Assembly (NCBI GenBank): GCA_002385415.1
Contig: DGDL01000052.1
Location: 1-22,198 of the forward strand
Source of the DNA: Clostridiales bacterium UBA3953
GTDB lineage: Bacteria > Bacillota > Clostridia > Oscillospirales > CAG-272
Reading direction: 5' to 3'
Length of the DNA: 22,198 nucleotides
Both the position numbers and the translations under genes were made by a program. The notes below the pieces were generated by a model that was not told the origin of the DNA, did not search any database, and saw only the letters and a list, made by a program, of their open reading frames with translations. Numbering within the stretch: position 1 is the stretch's first letter; every line of letters starts with the position of its first letter. Positions 1 to 9,000 of this stretch are shown here, piece by piece.

Positions 1-1
1 G

Positions 2-67
2 CGCGAGCATTTTATCGTCGCCGGCCGCATCTATACCCGCTGCTTTTCATATCTGGCCGACTATTAA
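2..67 (+). CDS. C-terminal tail of an unidentified upstream gene (partial)
   Basis: An open frame enters from the left edge and stops at a TAA at 65-67, giving 21 residues that end in FSYLADY. It lies on the same strand as uvrB, 54 bases upstream. The mixed hydrophobic and charged composition is compatible with a real protein end, but the piece is too short to assign to a family. The other two forward frames also stay open here or close nearby, so the frame choice is inferred from its position and protein-like sequence only. Confidence 0.4.
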   Translation, partial: REHFIVAGRIYTRCFSYLADY

Positions 68-121
68 CCGACTTACATAAATGACCGATTTGCACAACAG
101 TATTTATTATGATTTTATGCC

Positions 122-2101
122 ATGAAAGAATATAAATTTAAGCTGAAAAGCGATTTCAAGCCTGCGGGCGGACAGCCCCAGGCAATCGAAAAGCTCTGCG
201 AAGGCGTTTTGCGCGGATACAAGCATCAAACGCTGCTGGGCGTTACAGGTTCCGGCAAAACCTTCACGATGGCAAACGTTATAGAGCGGCTTCAGCGCCC
301 CACGCTGGTGCTGTCCCATAACAAGACGCTTGCCGCCCAGCTTTGCGCGGAGTTCCGCGAGTTTTTTCCGGACAACGCCGTCGAGTATTTCGTTTCATAT
401 TACGATTATTACCAGCCGGAGGCGTATATCCCCGGGAAAGACCTTTATATCGAAAAAGACGCGCTTATAAACGACGAGATTGACAAGCTGCGCCACAGCG
501 CTACCTCTGCGCTTTTCGAGCGCCGCGACGTAATAATCGTGGCGAGCGTGTCCTGCATTTTTAGCTTGGGCGACCCGGCGACATACACGAAACTCACGAT
601 ATCGCTGCGCCCGGGCATGACTATGGAGCGCGACGACCTTATCCAGCGACTCATTGCCATATCATACGAACGCAACGACATCAACTTCACGCGCGACAAG
701 TTTCGCGTGCGCGGCGACGTGGTGGAGATATTGCCTGCCTCGTCGACCGACAAAGCTATTCGCGTGGAGTTTTTCGGCGACGAGATTGAGCGTGTGTCCG
801 AAATCAACATTGTCACCGGCGAAGTTTTGCGCGAGCTGAGATATGCATCAATATTCCCGGCTACCCACTATGCAATCGAGGACGAAAAGCGCGAGCAGGC
901 ACTGCGCGAAATAGAAGCCGAGCTCCAGGAGCGCATCGAGTTTTTTAAAAGTCAGGGCAAGCTGATTGAGGCACAGCGCATCGAGGAGCGCACTCGCTAT
1001 GACATGGAGATGATACGCGAAATCGGATACTGCCCCGGTGTTGAAAACTACTCGCGTATCCTTTCCGGCCGCCCGCCTGGCTCGACGCCCTTTACATTGC
1101 TCGATTACTTCCCCGATGATTATATAATGTTTATCGACGAATCGCACGTCACGCTTCCGCAGGTGCGCGCCATGAGCGGAGGCGACTACAGGCGCAAGAA
1201 AAACCTTGTGGATTTCGGGTTCCGCCTGCCGTCGGCTTATGACAACCGCCCGCTTTTCTTTGAGGAATTTGAGGAAAAGATGGGCACGGTTATCTATGTC
1301 AGCGCCACGCCGTCCGAATACGAGCGAACCCACTCGGGCCAGATTGTCGAGCAAATAATCAGGCCGACCGGACTTGTCGACCCCGAGGTCGAGGTACGTC
1401 CCGTCGACGGCCAGGTGCTCGACCTGATGCACGAGATAAAGGAACGCGCATCGAGAGACGAGCGCGTGCTTGTCACTACGCTGACCAAGAAGATGGCCGA
1501 GGATCTCACCGAGTTCCTTGAAATGAACAGCGTGCGCGTTCGCTATATCCACCACGAAATCGACACGATGGAGCGCATGGAGATAATACGCGACCTGCGG
1601 CTCGGTGAGTTCGATGTGCTTGTCGGCATAAACCTTTTGCGAGAGGGTTTGGATATACCCGAGGTATCGCTTGTCGCCATACTCGACGCCGACAAAGAGG
1701 GGCTGCTCCGCTCTGAGGTTTCGCTTATCCAGTCCATCGGCCGCGCCGCGCGCAACGCCGAAGGAAAAGTTATAATGTATGCCGACAAAGTAACGCCGTC
1801 CATGCGCAGAGCCATCGACGAAACCAACCGCCGCCGGCAAATCCAAAAGGAATATAATGAAAAACACGGTATCGAGCCGCAAACCGTCAAGAAGGCGGTA
1901 CGCGACCTTATCGAGATAGGCAAAAAGGAAGCGGAGACATTGAAACCGCTGCCAAAACTGCCGTCCAAAAAAATTTCGAAAGAAGAAAAAGAAAAGCTGA
2001 TTGCAAATCTCACAAAAGAAATGAAAGAAGCGGCAAAAGCGCTCGAATTCGAGCGTGCCGCCTATCTGCGCGACCGCATTGCGGAAATTTCAAAGCTGTA
2101 G
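122..2101 (+). CDS. uvrB: Excinuclease ABC subunit UvrB
   Basis: UvrB is the damage-verifying DNA helicase-like subunit of nucleotide excision repair; it is loaded by UvrA and recruits UvrC. The 659-residue product has the usual family length. Visible motifs are Walker A GVTGSGKT (residues 40-47), the tyrosine-rich damage-probing beta-hairpin YYDYYQPEAYIP (about 93-104), the DESH Walker B box (about 338), motif VI QSIGRAARN (about 537-545) and a C-terminal UVR domain with LEFERAAYLRDRI, the UvrC contact. The ATG at 122 is the only sensible start because an in-frame TGA lies at 110-112, yet no Shine-Dalgarno is visible before it. uvrA follows after 100 bases on the same strand, so the two are probably co-expressed. 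I saw no LexA/DinR-type SOS box upstream. Confidence 0.98.
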   Translation: MKEYKFKLKSDFKPAGGQPQAIEKLCEGVLRGYKHQTLLGVTGSGKTFTMANVIERLQRPTLVLSHNKTLAAQLCAEFREFFPDNAVEYFVSYYDYYQPEAYIPGKDLYIEKDALINDEIDKLRHSATSALFERRDVIIVASVSCIFSLGDPATYTKLTISLRPGMTMERDDLIQRLIAISYERNDINFTRDKFRVRGDVVEILPASSTDKAIRVEFFGDEIERVSEINIVTGEVLRELRYASIFPATHYAIEDEKREQALREIEAELQERIEFFKSQGKLIEAQRIEERTRYDMEMIREIGYCPGVENYSRILSGRPPGSTPFTLLDYFPDDYIMFIDESHVTLPQVRAMSGGDYRRKKNLVDFGFRLPSAYDNRPLFFEEFEEKMGTVIYVSATPSEYERTHSGQIVEQIIRPTGLVDPEVEVRPVDGQVLDLMHEIKERASRDERVLVTTLTKKMAEDLTEFLEMNSVRVRYIHHEIDTMERMEIIRDLRLGEFDVLVGINLLREGLDIPEVSLVAILDADKEGLLRSEVSLIQSIGRAARNAEGKVIMYADKVTPSMRRAIDETNRRRQIQKEYNEKHGIEPQTVKKAVRDLIEIGKKEAETLKPLPKLPSKKISKEEKEKLIANLTKEMKEAAKALEFERAAYLRDRIAEISKL

Positions 2102-2201
2102 CGGCACATCCCGCGCATAAATCGGCTTTATTATTGCCTGCGCCGGGCTGTCAAAGTCGGCGCATATATTTCAATTTTTCTAAGTATTAAGGAAACGGTA
2201 A

Positions 2202-5054
2202 ATGTCAAATCAATATATAAAAATACGCGGTGCACGAGTGCACAACCTCAAAAACGTCGATGTGGACATACCCCGCGACAAGCTTGTGGTGGTCACCGGA
2301 CTTTCGGGCTCGGGCAAGTCGTCGCTTGCGTTTGACACGCTATATGCCGAGGGTCACCGGAGGTTTGTCGAATCGCTGTCCTCGTATGCACGCATGTTTT
2401 TGGGTCAGCTCGACAAACCGGACGTCGACACGATTGAAGGGCTGTCCCCCGCAATTTCCATCGACCAGAAAACCACATCCCGAAACCCGCGCTCGACCGT
2501 CGGAACGGTAACCGAGATTTACGACTATCTGCGTCTCCTATATGCCCGGATAGGCATACCTCACTGCCCTGTCTGCGGCAAGGAGATCCGCCAGCAGAGC
2601 GTCGACCAGATACTCGACCGTATCATGGCGCTGCCAGAGGGCACACGCTTTATGGTGCTTGCGCCGGTTGTTCGCGGCAAAAAGGGCATGCACGAAAAGG
2701 TGTTCGACGACGCAAGGAAAAACGGCTTTGTGCGCGTGCGCGTCGACGGATATCTGTATGACCTTTCGGCTCCGCCCGAGCTTGAGAAAAACAAAAAGCA
2801 CACGATTGAAATTGTCGTCGACCGGCTTGTCATGAAGCCCGACCTTCGCACAAGGCTCTCCGACTCGGTTGAAAGCGCACTTTCGCTTGCCGAAGGCAGC
2901 CTTACCATCTCAATCGTCCTGCGCGAAGGGGAAACACTGCCGCCCGGGTTCGAGGCGGAGATGTCATTTTCCCAAAATTATGCCTGCGAGGAGCATGGCA
3001 TAAGCATCGGCGAGCTTGCGCCGCGCATGTTTTCGTTCAACAACCCTTACGGCGCGTGCGAAGAATGTTCGGGACTTGGAGAAATGCGAATTATCTCGCT
3101 TGATCGCGTTATTCCCGACAAGACTAAATCGTTGCGCGGCGGCGCAATTGTCTGCAACGGGTTCAAGAGTATCGGTGAAAACAGCTATATGGACCCGCTT
3201 TACGAGGCGGTAGGCAAAAAGTACGGCTTTACGCTGGACACGCCGATTTGCGATATACCGCCCGCGGGTCTCAAGGTGCTTGCCTACGGCTCGAAAACCG
3301 ACACCTTTGACATCGTTCGCGAATTTGACGGACAGGTGCGGCGCCAAAAAGGCGTTCGTTTCGAGGGCATTGTCAATATGATCCAGCGCCGCTACGATCA
3401 AACTCACGATGAGTATTACGAGGAGTTTATCGAGAACATTCCCTGCCCCAAATGCGGCGGGCATCGCCTCAAGCCCGAGATACTCGCGGTGACCGTCGGC
3501 GGGCTGAATATCGCCGAGCTTTGCGAGCTGCCGATCACTGCAGCGAAGAAGTTCGTCGACGAGCTGCAGCTCACCGAAACCGAAGTCACTATCGCGCGCG
3601 ATATAATAAAAGAGCTGAAAGCGCGCCTGGGCTTTCTCGAAAATGTGGGGCTCGATTATCTCACGCTTGCCCGCTCGGCAGGCACGCTTTCGGGCGGCGA
3701 GGCACAGCGCATCAGACTGGCGACGCAAATCGGCTCGTCGCTGATGGGCGTGCTTTATATACTTGACGAGCCGAGCATCGGCCTGCATCAGCGCGACAAC
3801 CACAAGCTCATCGACACCCTCAAGCGGCTGCGCGATGTGGGCAACACCGTCATTGTGGTCGAGCATGACGAAGAGACCATGCTCGAGTCGGACTATATCA
3901 TCGACATCGGACCTGGCGCGGGAGTGCATGGCGGGCGAATCGTCGCGGCAGGCACCCCCGCCGAGATAATGGCCGACCCGAACTCGATAACCGGCGCCTA
4001 TCTTTCGGGCAGAAGGCGCATAGAGGTGCCCAAAGAGCGGCGCAACGGCAACGGCAAACGACTGCGCGTTGTCGGTGCGCGCGAAAATAACCTGAAAAAC
4101 ATCACGGTGGACATCCCGCTAGGCATGTTCGTCTGTGTCACCGGCGTGTCGGGCTCGGGCAAGTCGTCGCTTGTAAACTCCATTGTCTATCGCGCGCTTG
4201 CAAAAGAGCTCAACCGCGCCTATCTGCCCGCCGGCAAACATGACCGCATAGAGGGCACCGAGCATCTTGACAAAGTTATCGCCATTGACCAAAGCCCGAT
4301 AGGGCGCACGCCGCGCTCCAACCCAGCAACATATACCGGAATTTTCAGCGACATCAGAGAGCTTTTCGCAAGCACTCCGGACGCGAAGATGCGCGGCTAT
4401 ACCCCCAGCCGCTTCTCGTTTAACCTGAAAGGCGGGCGCTGCGAGGCCTGTGAGGGCGACGGCGTCAAAAAAATCGAAATGCACTTTTTACCCGACGTAT
4501 ATGTCACCTGCGACGTATGCCACGGCAGGCGCTATAACCGCGACACACTCGAGTGCAAATACAAGGGCAAAAATATTTACGATGTGCTGGAGATGACCGC
4601 CGAAGAATGCGCGGAGTTTTTCGAAAACATCCCCAGACTCAGCCGCAAGCTCAAAACGCTGTGTAACGTAGGGCTCGGATATATAAGAATCGGCCAGTCG
4701 TCGACCACCCTGTCGGGCGGCGAGGCACAGCGCGTCAAGCTCGCGACCGAGCTTTCCCGCCGCAGCACCGGCAAAACGGTGTATATCCTTGACGAGCCGA
4801 CCACCGGGCTTCATTCAGCCGACGTCGATAAGCTCATATCGGTCTTGCAGACACTTGTGGATGCCGGCAACACGGTGATTGTAATCGAACATAACCTTGA
4901 CATTATCAAAACGGCCGACTATATTATAGACTTGGGACCCGAGGGCGGCGACGCCGGAGGCAGGGTTGTTGCCGCCGGCACGCCCGAACAAATAGCCATG
5001 TGCGAGCACTCATATACCGGACAATATCTTAAAAAAGCGCTCGGCATCAGTTGA
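2202..5054 (+). CDS. uvrA: Excinuclease ABC subunit UvrA
   Basis: UvrA is the dimeric ABC-type ATPase that scans DNA for lesions and loads UvrB. At 950 residues it is full length. It has two ABC modules: Walker A GLSGSGKS (about 33-40) and GVSGSGKS (about 648); signatures LSGGEAQR (about 495 and 836); and Walker B ILDEPSIGLH (about 518) and ILDEPTTGLH (about 861). The C-terminal zinc module is shown by CEAC and CDVC pairs (about 746-772), and further CxxC pairs occur in the first half (CEEC near 286, CPKC near 415). AAGGA eight bases before the ATG is a good ribosome binding site. It follows uvrB directly, and both products act in the same repair complex in the cytoplasm. Confidence 0.98.
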   Translation: MSNQYIKIRGARVHNLKNVDVDIPRDKLVVVTGLSGSGKSSLAFDTLYAEGHRRFVESLSSYARMFLGQLDKPDVDTIEGLSPAISIDQKTTSRNPRSTVGTVTEIYDYLRLLYARIGIPHCPVCGKEIRQQSVDQILDRIMALPEGTRFMVLAPVVRGKKGMHEKVFDDARKNGFVRVRVDGYLYDLSAPPELEKNKKHTIEIVVDRLVMKPDLRTRLSDSVESALSLAEGSLTISIVLREGETLPPGFEAEMSFSQNYACEEHGISIGELAPRMFSFNNPYGACEECSGLGEMRIISLDRVIPDKTKSLRGGAIVCNGFKSIGENSYMDPLYEAVGKKYGFTLDTPICDIPPAGLKVLAYGSKTDTFDIVREFDGQVRRQKGVRFEGIVNMIQRRYDQTHDEYYEEFIENIPCPKCGGHRLKPEILAVTVGGLNIAELCELPITAAKKFVDELQLTETEVTIARDIIKELKARLGFLENVGLDYLTLARSAGTLSGGEAQRIRLATQIGSSLMGVLYILDEPSIGLHQRDNHKLIDTLKRLRDVGNTVIVVEHDEETMLESDYIIDIGPGAGVHGGRIVAAGTPAEIMADPNSITGAYLSGRRRIEVPKERRNGNGKRLRVVGARENNLKNITVDIPLGMFVCVTGVSGSGKSSLVNSIVYRALAKELNRAYLPAGKHDRIEGTEHLDKVIAIDQSPIGRTPRSNPATYTGIFSDIRELFASTPDAKMRGYTPSRFSFNLKGGRCEACEGDGVKKIEMHFLPDVYVTCDVCHGRRYNRDTLECKYKGKNIYDVLEMTAEECAEFFENIPRLSRKLKTLCNVGLGYIRIGQSSTTLSGGEAQRVKLATELSRRSTGKTVYILDEPTTGLHSADVDKLISVLQTLVDAGNTVIVIEHNLDIIKTADYIIDLGPEGGDAGGRVVAAGTPEQIAMCEHSYTGQYLKKALGIS

Positions 5055-5103
5055 CCCGGATACACCGCGCGCTCCAATCCTCAATTACGGGGTTTATAAT
5101 GCC

Positions 5104-5751
5104 ATGCCTTCACATTCCATCCATCTGCTTGTCGCATATAAATACAATCCGAGCGGCTCGGCGGAGTTTTACATCGGTAACATTGCGCCTGACGCGGTGC
5201 GCGACCGCGAGGACAAAGACCGCACGCACCTGCGCAATCTGCCGGAGACAGAGCGCGTCGTCGCACTTGCCGGGCTTGCAAAGCGGCTTGATTTGAGCCG
5301 CGACGAAAACCTCGGCGCCGTGCTGCATCTCTACACCGATATACTGTGGGACACGTCACAGCTGAAGCGGTATATTCAGTCATACGGCGAGGGGTGGTTC
5401 CGCCCCTACAGGCAGCAGACCGCCATCGCGGGCGCATGGATGTATCACAACCTGCCCGAAATCCGCCGTCTTTGGGAGCTTGTAGCCGGCGCAGTCGAAA
5501 ACAGTCTTGCCGTCGACGCATGCAGAATTATATGCGAGCGTATCTTGGGGGACTGCAAAATCGGCTGCGGCGTCGAATGTGGCAATGTGCGGGAAATGAT
5601 TCTGTATAACTATAGCTGGAACGTAGCCAACAATCCCGACCCGAGCCCCGCGTTCCCGCCCGATGTGATTGAAAGGTTTGCCGACAGCGCAGCAAGGTCG
5701 TTTGCCGCATTTTTGCGCGATCATGGGCTTTTGGGTGACGCAAAACAATAG
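5104..5751 (+). CDS. Putative zinc-dependent phospholipase C-like metal-binding protein
   Basis: The 215-residue product begins MPSHSIHLLVA and carries H7, IAPD (D30), THLRN (H42) and LHLYTDILWD (H75, D79, D83). This spacing of N-terminal His, Asp and a later HxxxD resembles small clostridial proteins of the zinc-dependent phospholipase C fold family (Pfam PF00882 type), where these residues bind metal. That assignment is from motif memory, not a search. No signal peptide or membrane segment is seen, so it is likely cytosolic, and its substrate is unknown. The ATG at 5104 is preferred over the out-of-frame ATG at 5099 because it gives the MPSH start usual for such proteins; its ribosome binding site is weak (an ACGGGG stretch). 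It lies 49 bases after uvrA and may ride on that transcript. Confidence 0.65.
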   Translation: MPSHSIHLLVAYKYNPSGSAEFYIGNIAPDAVRDREDKDRTHLRNLPETERVVALAGLAKRLDLSRDENLGAVLHLYTDILWDTSQLKRYIQSYGEGWFRPYRQQTAIAGAWMYHNLPEIRRLWELVAGAVENSLAVDACRIICERILGDCKIGCGVECGNVREMILYNYSWNVANNPDPSPAFPPDVIERFADSAARSFAAFLRDHGLLGDAKQ

Positions 5752-6059
5752 CTACAACCGCAAGGCACGACTTTTTCGGATTTATGCGCGGCTGCGGGCT
5801 GCAGCGCGGCACACAGCTATGCCGCACAGCGCGACCTATTTTAGATTTTCTGCGCAAACACTGTTTTGCCTACCCTGCTCTATATTGCAAATATCAACAC
5901 CTACCTTATAGCGGAATGATTTGCCGTCATAGCTTGTGAACTACCGGCTATTGTGCCGCATCACCGAATATTATCCCGCATCAAATAAAGTTACCCCGCC
6001 GCCCTTTTGGCAGCGGGGTTGATTTTTTACCGGGAGAAGCCGCTGGCGTGCTTTTTGGC
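5752..6059. other. Convergent intergenic region, no gene seen
   Basis: This 308-base gap separates the rightward phospholipase-like gene from leftward polC. I see no credible coding frame. It contains a bulged GC hairpin at 5787-5808 (CGC-GCTGC against GCAGC-GCG) without a U-tract, a pair of 8-base direct repeats CCGCATCA at 5956-5963 and 5976-5983 starting 20 bases apart, and the terminator hairpin described separately. Confidence 0.6.
5993..6028. terminator. Rho-independent terminator, probably bidirectional
   Basis: ACCCCGC (5993-5999) pairs with GCGGGGT (6013-6019), followed on the plus strand by TGATTTTTT. Read on the minus strand, the same hairpin lies about 60 bases after the polC stop and is followed by AACTTTATTTG, a weaker U-rich tail. 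It therefore sits where it could end both the uvrBA-side transcript and the long polC-side operon. Confidence 0.8.
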
Positions 6060-9000
6060 CTAAAACAGCGAGATTTGGTTTGTTTCGCTGAGCCCGTCCA
6101 GCACTCCATTCTCGGCAAGCACTTCTATAACCGGTTTTGAAAGCCCGGCGCGGATTCGCAGCTCCTCTATCGAGAAAATCTCCTCGTTTGCCATCACTTC
6201 GGCGATATTGCGAGCCGCGGTCTCGCCTATGCCGGCAAGCGACGAGAACGGCAGGCGTATTTTGCCGTCCTCCGGCTTGAAAACAAACGCGTCCGATTTC
6301 TTTAAGTCAACCGGTAGAAACTTCAAGCCACGCGCGTAAAACTCGTTTACAAGCTGAAGCGTTGTAATCATTGCGGCTTCTTTTTGCGTGATGTCCATGC
6401 CCTTTTTGCCCAGATCATTTAAAACGCGCTCCACTTCCCGTTTTCCGCGCATGACAATCTGCGCGTCAAAGCCGCCGGGCGCGACGGTAAACATCGCCGC
6501 GTAAAACTCGAGCGGGCGGTATACCTTGTACCAGCCGAGACGAATCGAGCTCATCGCATAAGCCGCGGCATGCGCTTTCGGGAACATGTATTTTATCTTG
6601 CCGAGCGACTCTATGTACCAGTCAGGAACATTGTGTTTTTTCATCGCCTCCACCATTTCGGGCTTCAGCGGCAGGCCTCTTTTGTTTTTGCGCACAAATT
6701 CCATTATATTGAAGGCAATGCTTGAGTCAAGCCCGTATTTCATAAGCGTCAGCATGATGCCGTCGCGCGTGCCGATAACCTCCGATATGGTGCATGTCCC
6801 GTTTCTGATAAGCTCCTGCGCGTTGCCGCTCCACACGTCGGTGCCATGAGTGAGGCCCATTATCTGCATCAGGTCGGCAAAAGATTTCGGCTTTGCCTCC
6901 TCAAGCACGGGCAGCACAAACGACGTGCCCATCTCGGGCAGCCCGAGCGTGCCGAGCTTTATTCCGCCGTTGTCCTCCGGCTTGATGCCCAGCGGCTCGG
7001 TTGAGAGAAACAGCTCGTATACCTTTGGGTCGTTCATCGGGACGCTCGTGACCGGTATCCCGGTGAACTTTTCCATCCATTTGTATTTGGTCGGCACATC
7101 GTGCCCGAGCTCGTCGAGTTTCAGCAGCGTGTCGTGCAGATACTCAAATGTAAAGTGGGTGGTGATGATGCCGGAGCCGGCGTCGTCGGCAGGATGCTGG
7201 ACCGGCGTGAAATCGTATATTTCCATGTCGCGCGGCACGACGACGATGCCGCCCGGATGCTGGCCTGTCGTGCGCTTGACACCCACACAGCGGGATACAA
7301 GCCGGTTGACTTCGGCCTTTGAAAGCTTCAGCCCCTTGCTTTCAAGGTATTTCATTACAAAGCCGTAGGCGGTTTTGGACGCAAGCGCGCCTATAGTGCC
7401 CGCACGGAACACGTTTTCCGAGCCGAACAGCTCCTCCGTATATTTATGTACCTTTGCCTGCACTTCCCCGCTGAAGTTGAGGTCTATATCGGGCGATTTT
7501 TCGCCGTAAAATCCGAGGAATGTTTCAAACGGTATGTCGTGCCCGTCGCCATATAGCACCGTGCCGCATTCGGGGCAGCCTTTTTCCGGCAAATCAAAGC
7601 CCGAGCCGGCGTTTGCCTCGTTTGAAAAATCGCTGTATTTGCATTTCGGGCACACATAATGCGGAGGAAGCGGGTTGACCTCGGATATTCCCGCAAAAAA
7701 CGCAACCGCGGACGAGCCGACCGAGCCTCGGGAACCGACAAGATATCCCTGACTTTCGCTGTATGCCACCAGCTTTTGTGCAATTATATACAAAACCGAA
7801 AAGCCGTTTTTTATAATTGACGACAGCTCGCGCTCAAGTCGCTTTGAAACCGTTTCGGGGAGCGGGTCGCCGTATATTTCTTTCGCCCTTGCATAGCACA
7901 GGTTTTGCAGCTCCTCGTCGGCGCCTTCCATTTCAGGTGTGAAGGTGCCTTTCGGGAACGGACGTATGCCGTCCTCTATCATATCGGCTATTTTATTGGG
8001 GTTTTCTACCACCACTTCCCACGCCAGCTCGGGCGGAAGATAGTCAAACTCGGCAAGCATTTCACGTGTCGTGCGGAAATACAGCCCGACTTCCCGATCA
8101 GCATCGGAAAATTTCATGCCTGAAAGCAAGATCTGGCGGTAAATTTCGTCATGCTTTTCGACAAAATGCGCGTCGCATGTCGCAACGACAGGCTTGTTGT
8201 ATTTTCTGCCCAGCTCTATTATCTTTTTGTTAAGCTCTATCAGTCCTTCGCGACCCTCGACCCTTCCCTCGTCAATAAGATACTGGTTGTTGCAAAGCGG
8301 TTGAATCTCGAAATAGTCATAAAACGAGGCGATTTCTTCGATTTCGGCTTGCGTTTTGTTTTCCAGCAGAGCCGAAAACAGCTCGCCTTCCGAGCAGGCT
8401 GTGCCGATTATCAGGCCCTCGCGATGGTGGCTCAGCACCGACTTTGGAATCCGCGGGTGGCGCCTGAAGCAATGCAGGTAGCCATAAGATATGAGCTTAT
8501 ACAGGTTTTTCAGCCCTGTACGGTTTTTTGCCAAAATTATCATGTGATAGGGTCGGAGCAGCAGCGGGTCGGCGCTTTCCGCCATCGCCGCCGACATTTG
8601 CGCAAGGTCGGCAACGCCCTCCGCACGCAGTTTCTCCGCCATGGCAAGGAATATCTTGGCGAGCACCGCCGCGTCGTCATAAGCCCTGTGGTGGTTGAAT
8701 TCGCCAAGCCCGTAATACTCCGCGAGCACGTCAAGTCTGTGCCTTTGAAGCTCCGAGTTTACATACCTTGACATTGCAACGGTATCGACGTAAGTGTTTG
8801 TAAATTGATACCCTTCTTTTTCGGCGACCCGGCGTATAAAACCGATGTCAAACGACGCGTTGTGCGCTACAAGTATGCCGTCGCCGGCAAAGTCGAGGAA
8901 GGCGCGAACCGCCTCCGCCTCGGGCGGCGCGTCGGCGACCATCTCGTCGGTTATGCCGGTAAGCTCGGTTATATTTTTGGGTATAGGCTCGCCGGGATTG

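Noticed and set aside
61..121. SOS (LexA/DinR) operator before uvrB
   Set aside because: uvrBA is often LexA-controlled, so I looked for a GAAC-N4-GTTC-type box here and before uvrA; none is visible.
2102..2201. Terminator or promoter between uvrB and uvrA
   Set aside because: No hairpin with a U-tract and no convincing -35/-10 pair were seen; only the uvrA ribosome binding site is supported.
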